Assembly: GCA_031772625.1 (NCBI GenBank)
Contig: CM062819.1
Coordinates: 1,235,062,955-1,235,126,954 of the forward strand
Direction of reading: 5' to 3'
Length of the DNA: 64,000 nucleotides
Source of the DNA: Pinus tabuliformis
Taxonomy: Eukaryota > Streptophyta > Pinopsida > Pinales > Pinaceae
Positions within the stretch are counted from its first letter, which is position 1, and each line of letters starts with the position of its first letter. This document shows positions 60,064-64,000 of the stretch, in pieces. Made by a program: the position numbers and the translations under genes. The notes below the pieces were generated by a model that was not told the DNA's origin, did no database searches, and saw only the letters and a list, made by a program, of their open reading frames with translations.

Positions 60064-62110
60064 TATTGGAAATAATACTGAGAGGGGGGTGAATCAGTAT
60101 TATCAGATCAATAATTCTATTTCCCAAACATATTTATATACGCTACTTCAGTTAAGTGAACTAGCGTGTAGACGGAACTGTGATTAGAGAAACTAGCGTA
60201 TATCCAAAAAACTTGTGATTTAGACAGTTTATCATGTGTTGATCTTAAACCAGTACATCGGTAACTTATTAGGCAGTGCAGTAAAAACAAAATAAAGAAT
60301 CACACATAAGCAACACACATGAACACCAATATTTAAGGTGGAAACCCAATGTTGGTGAAAACCACCTGCTGCTATCGTCTCTATCTTCTTTTAATAATAA
60401 GAAAATCTGTTTACAATCTTGTACTTGTGCAGATTCATACCAGTACGCAGGCACCCACCTACAGAAGGCTACAACCTTCTCTCATTTTCCAGCTTCTACT
60501 GGAAGGGAGCATCAACCCCCTAGCTCTTGTACTAGCCAATTTGTTTACTTGTACATAGGTACCGACCTACAGAAGGCTACAACCTTCTTTCTTCCTCCAG
60601 GGACCACGTTTCATGAATTTTTAGACTGGATACCCCTGGAACACAATACCACAATCTGAAGACCACGTTTCATCCAATTTTCATACTGGACCCATCAAAA
60701 CTTTTAAACTTAAATTGCATCAACCAACATTCAGTTAATCTGAACAATCAGATCACGGACACCAGAACGCTGTGTTGAACCCAGAAACCTGCATCATCTT
60801 TCAGAACCAACTGTAACCTCAAAAACCATGCATCAGAATGTATACGCTACTTGGTTGAACCCAAAATGTGTGTATACGCTACTTCCATTAATCAAACCTG
60901 CGTATACCTTCAAAACTACTGCAAATATAAACTTTTGAATCAAGTCTGTACCAACCAATAATATACAGAACATTTACTATCAACTTACAGAACTTTACAC
61001 AGGCAGATCACTTCTTCTCACTTATACAATCAATCAATCAAATACCAGCCTCCTTATGCATTCAATTTTACATTCAGATCTAAGAAGAATTCATTGACAG
61101 ACAGCAGTAAAACGACAGAATTTGATTAGATAGATCAGTTAGATCTGGAAAAAATAAATAAATAAATAAAATAAAATAATAAAAAAAAAATTAAAATTAA
61201 AATAAAAATAAAAAAAATAAAAAATAAATAAATAAATAAAAATAAAAATAAAAAAATTCCTTTTATATACGCTATTTTAAAGAGTATAACCTACGTGTAC
61301 ATGTGCTTTTGAAGAGACAAACCAACATACATATCTGCAAATATCAACTCATAACTTTGTTGCACTTCTGAACTTCAGACAAACCTAGATCATGACATTT
61401 AAAGAATGCACAGCCAGATCTAGCCCAACCAATATCAGATCATCCAATAATAAGTCATTTCAGGTCTCATGATCCTGATCCAACATTGAATTCAAGGTGC
61501 ACAAAGTATTTCAGATCAAATCACAAACATAGCCCCTGCAACATAAAATATACTTCAGATAGAAGTATTCCTTAGAAACCCATACACTTGCACATAACAC
61601 TTCATAAGATATTCATTCCTTGTGTATTTAGCCCTTTGATCTTCTCCTCCTTATATACTTAGATCCTTTATCAATACCTCAGACCAAAACCACTTAGGAC
61701 CAATACCTTGGACCAAATACCTAGGGTCAATACCTCAGACCAAATACCTAGGGTCAATACCACGGACCAAATACCTCGAACCAAAACCTTGGTTTTCCAA
61801 CATGTATGCGCTTTTCTTCCTGTGGGAGTGTGTGTATACGTATACACTCTTCTTTTTATGTGGACCATCGTGTATACGTTGTTTTGACTAAGTGGACCTG
61901 TGTATACTTCTTAAATTGCTTTTCATCAGCCTTTTCCTTTACCTTCTTTATTTTGATCAGTAGACCTTAGTTCCATCTTCCTGTTCTTCTGTACCATTTC
62001 CCTATAACCTCTGAATATACTTGTTGTACTATGAGTTGCCTTTTACCAAAACTGAATTGACCTGTGAGTGAGTTTCCGTTAAGGACATCACTTGTATCAT
62101 AATGCCAACA
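60064..62110 (-). repeat. 5' LTR of the copia element
   Basis: It is 2047 bp, about 100 bp longer than its partner because of the A/T-rich expansion at 61150-61258. In a 230-bp sample at the left end the two LTRs differ at about 20 positions, so the insertion is old compared with the others here. Confidence 0.9.
61150..61258. repeat. A/T microsatellite, (AAAT)n and relatives
   Basis: About 109 bp consist only of A and T until the last base. The matching position in the other LTR (near 51090) has only a short AAAAAGAAGATTTTC stretch. The expansion therefore arose after insertion, or was lost from the partner. Confidence 0.93.
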
Positions 62111-63719
62111 AAAGAAGCGTTGGGTGTCCAATGCATGATTTCCAAGGGAAAAAAAAGGCTCCAAAGAATTAAATAAGTGAGGATGCAAAACGAATCTACA
62201 AAGAATTGAATCGCTTGGGAAGAAACTCATCGATTCAAGGTAATACAAGTAGAACTCATAGATCCTCTCCTCATTCCACTCCCTTTTCTTATGAAGATCA
62301 TTTTCTTGAACATAAGGTCTATGAAAAACCCCTCCAAGCAACACATTCTTATGTGGAGGATCCAACAGGACACTCCATCCATCTTTCTCATCCAAGAATC
62401 AAAATGTTTTGGTTTATATTTTGATAAAAAAAAAAATTCCCAAGCCTAGAGGATTGCCAAGAACATTTCCTTGGATGTTGGTGGAGCCTCGGGAGGCCTA
62501 TTCTTAGACTGGAATCCTACCCAATTAAATGTATGTGAGATTGATCTACACCCCTTAGTGATTTTTGTATCTTTCCATTTCTTAGGAACAACCCTGCATG
62601 GTTTTATTTCAAATGTCCATGGCCCTCAGATTTAGGCATGTAAGATAAAAATGCTGCAACACCTTATCACCCTCCAATCATCATTGGGTTTGCAAAAATG
62701 GATAATAGGCGGAGATTTCAATATGATCACCAATATAAAAGATAAAAAAGGAGGTAGGAGAACTTTGGAGGTAGAGTCACAAGAATTCAAAAAATTCATT
62801 GAGGAGAATGATTTAATATTTCTTCAAACTACTAATGGACTATACACATGGAACAAAAAAAGAGGAGGCAAGGCTCAAATCTCTTCATGCCTTGATTGAT
62901 TTCTAGTCTCAAAAATTCTCATCACAACTAGACAAAAAATCATGACCAAGATCCTCCTAGTTGCAGGGTCTAACCATTGGCCCATTTGTATGGCCTTACT
63001 GAATCTATGGAAATCTCTCAAGAAACCATTCAGATTCGAGAAATTTTGACTCATTGATGCCTCCATCATCTCCAAGTTTCAATCTCGGTGGGATTGCATC
63101 GGATCCAAAGAGGGATCTAAGATGTATATCTTCCAATAAAATCTCAAACAAATTAAAATTCATATTAAAATTGGAACAAAGGGGAGTTCATAAATATATT
63201 CCAAGAGAAGCACAGACTTGAAAAGGAAATGTAAAATATGCAACAAGACATCATCACCAATGGTAGGACCAAAGACTCAAAGGACCATGAAGTTGCCTTG
63301 GTCTCCAAACTGGAAGAATGCTACAAACAAGAAGAAATATATTGGAAGCAAAAGTCCAAAATCAATTGGCTCAAAGAACGAGAAGAAAACACCTCCTTCT
63401 TCCAACGCTCAACCATCCAAAACAAGTCTAATAAAAATATCACCTCATTTCAATTGGATAATGTGACCACATCAAAACCCAAGAAGAAATAGAGGATGCC
63501 CTAGTGCACTTCTACTCAAATATTCTCATTGATCCCTTGCCCTGCCAACTAGTTGCAATTAACAAGATCACAACCAACATTCCCAAGTTAGTAACGAAGG
63601 CCCACAATAAAGATATGACAAGGCTGATCTCTTGTGATAAATTCCAAAATGTTATGAATCAAATGATAGAAGGTAAAGCTCCTGACCCTGATGGCTTCAT
63701 AGTCTTCGTCTTCAATCAT
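62111..63719 (+). pseudogene. LINE ORF2 relic: endonuclease domain and start of reverse transcriptase
   Basis: This continues the LINE interrupted at 49993; 62111-62290 would be the end of ORF1. ORF2 begins with ATG at 62291 (MKIIFLNIRSMKNP). The same frame, broken only by stops (including CTT GAT TGA near 62897 and TTT TGA near 63046), holds IFLIQESK, GGASGGLFLDWNP, IIGGDFNMI (62705-62731) and GSNHWPI (62966-62986). These are the successive motifs of an apurinic-type endonuclease, which nicks target DNA; the last would normally be SDH. After frameshifts, KINWLKEREENTSFF and GKAPDPDGF (the entry to reverse transcriptase) follow. The remainder of ORF2 is missing, cut off at 63720. Confidence 0.82.
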
Positions 63720-64000
63720 TGTTGGCATTGTTGACTCTCGTTGACTTTGAAGACCTTGAATTGCTTAAGGAAGGATCTCTTGGAAAACTGACACGTGCAA
63801 GGAAGCTAGGGTTTCTATTGTTCCTAGGGGTCAAAGTTGCAGATTTGAAGTAGAGGGTCGGAAATATGAAGTGGAGCATATTGGAAGATATTTGAGCTTT
63901 GTTGACTTGGTCAATCTTTGACTTGTTTGAAGGATATTCTTGGAGGGATGATTTGGTTCTTGAAGGAGGTTTTTAATTTGGTGTTAGGGTCTTGTTTTTC
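63720..64000 (+). mobile_element. Possible LTR start cutting off the LINE
   Basis: LINE similarity stops at FNHCWHC, and exactly there the sequence reads TGTTGGCATTGTTGACTC, a plausible LTR 5' end. The window ends before any partner LTR, primer site or target duplication could be seen. Confidence 0.3.

Larger units (their letters stand above)
49994..62110 (-). mobile_element. Ty1/copia element, SIRE/Maximus-like, 12.1 kb, degenerate
   Basis: LTRs at 60064-62110 (5') and 49994-51938 (3') begin TGTTGGCATTATG on the minus strand, and the target duplication is AAAGA (49989-49993 and 62111-62115). The expected terminal CCAACA has changed to CCAATA in one LTR and CCAAAA in the other. Primer site: TGGTATTAGAGC (60050-60061), one base off the initiator tRNA-Met site. 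Coding order on the minus strand is gag, protease, integrase, reverse transcriptase, RNase H, which is the copia order. Long LTRs, a gag with a coiled coil ending in KTGLGY and an extra pair of zinc knuckles suggest the SIRE clade. It is broken by stops, frameshifts and a nested solo LTR (56372-58747). Confidence 0.9.

Noticed and set aside
61967-62395. 142-codon minus-strand open frame
   Set aside because: It crosses the copia LTR boundary at 62110 and the AAAGA duplication, and is antisense to the LINE ORF1/ORF2 junction. It has no motif.

Overview
The window is eukaryotic, almost certainly a seed plant with a large, retrotransposon-rich genome; a gymnosperm is plausible but not proven. The evidence is a chromodomain Ty3/gypsy element, a SIRE-like Ty1/copia element, plant-type LINE ORF1 proteins, primer-binding sites matching plant initiator tRNA-Met and tRNA-Asp, and the captured piece of a plant-like AP-3 complex beta subunit gene. 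I see no intact host gene, no rRNA or tRNA gene and no prokaryotic feature. Essentially everything that can be named is a mobile element or a relic of one, often nested.

Layout. 1-10.2 kb: mostly unrecognised AT-rich DNA, with a 94-bp LINE tail (3.9 kb) and a 2.04-kb non-coding TRIM-like LTR element (4796-6839, minus) whose LTRs carry tandem ATACCATGGGTGGA-type repeats. 10.26-11.83 kb: a LINE insertion holding only ORF1 plus the 3' end, bounded by a 13-bp target duplication. 11.8-16.2 kb: unrecognised. 16.2-16.4 kb: a tRNA-derived SINE. 16.5-20.9 kb: a decayed gypsy gag relic followed by a 4.18-kb non-autonomous LTR element (16757-20932, minus) with a decayed tRNA-Asp primer site.

22.5-45.9 kb: a large inverted repeat. 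Its two arms are 3070 and 3073 bp once insertions are removed, with a spacer of about 1.96 kb. The left arm is interrupted by a nearly intact 5.88-kb gypsy chromovirus (23980-29856, plus; two nonsense codons). The right arm is interrupted by a young 9.45-kb gag-only LTR element (34286-43738, minus) that carries an intronless-looking piece of a host AP-3 beta-adaptin gene. Each arm preserves the empty site of the other's insertion.

46.4-64 kb: a copia-type LTR fragment, a solo LTR (47174-48691), then a LINE (ORF1 at 48940-49993, ORF2 at 62291-63719) split by a 12.1-kb SIRE-like copia element (49994-62110, minus). That element is itself split by a solo LTR (56372-58747) of the same family as the 16.8-kb element. 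A possible new LTR begins at 63720.

Target-site duplications for the gypsy element (GAGGG), the 9.45-kb element (CCTTG), the 4.18-kb element (CCCAT), the copia element (AAAGA), the two solo LTRs (AGGAT, AGTAT), the LINE and the SINE were read directly by comparing the flanks. LTR differences counted by eye suggest the order of activity: copia element oldest (about 20 differences in a 230-bp sample), gypsy intermediate (about 10 of 333), 9.45-kb element youngest (about 16 of 1994).
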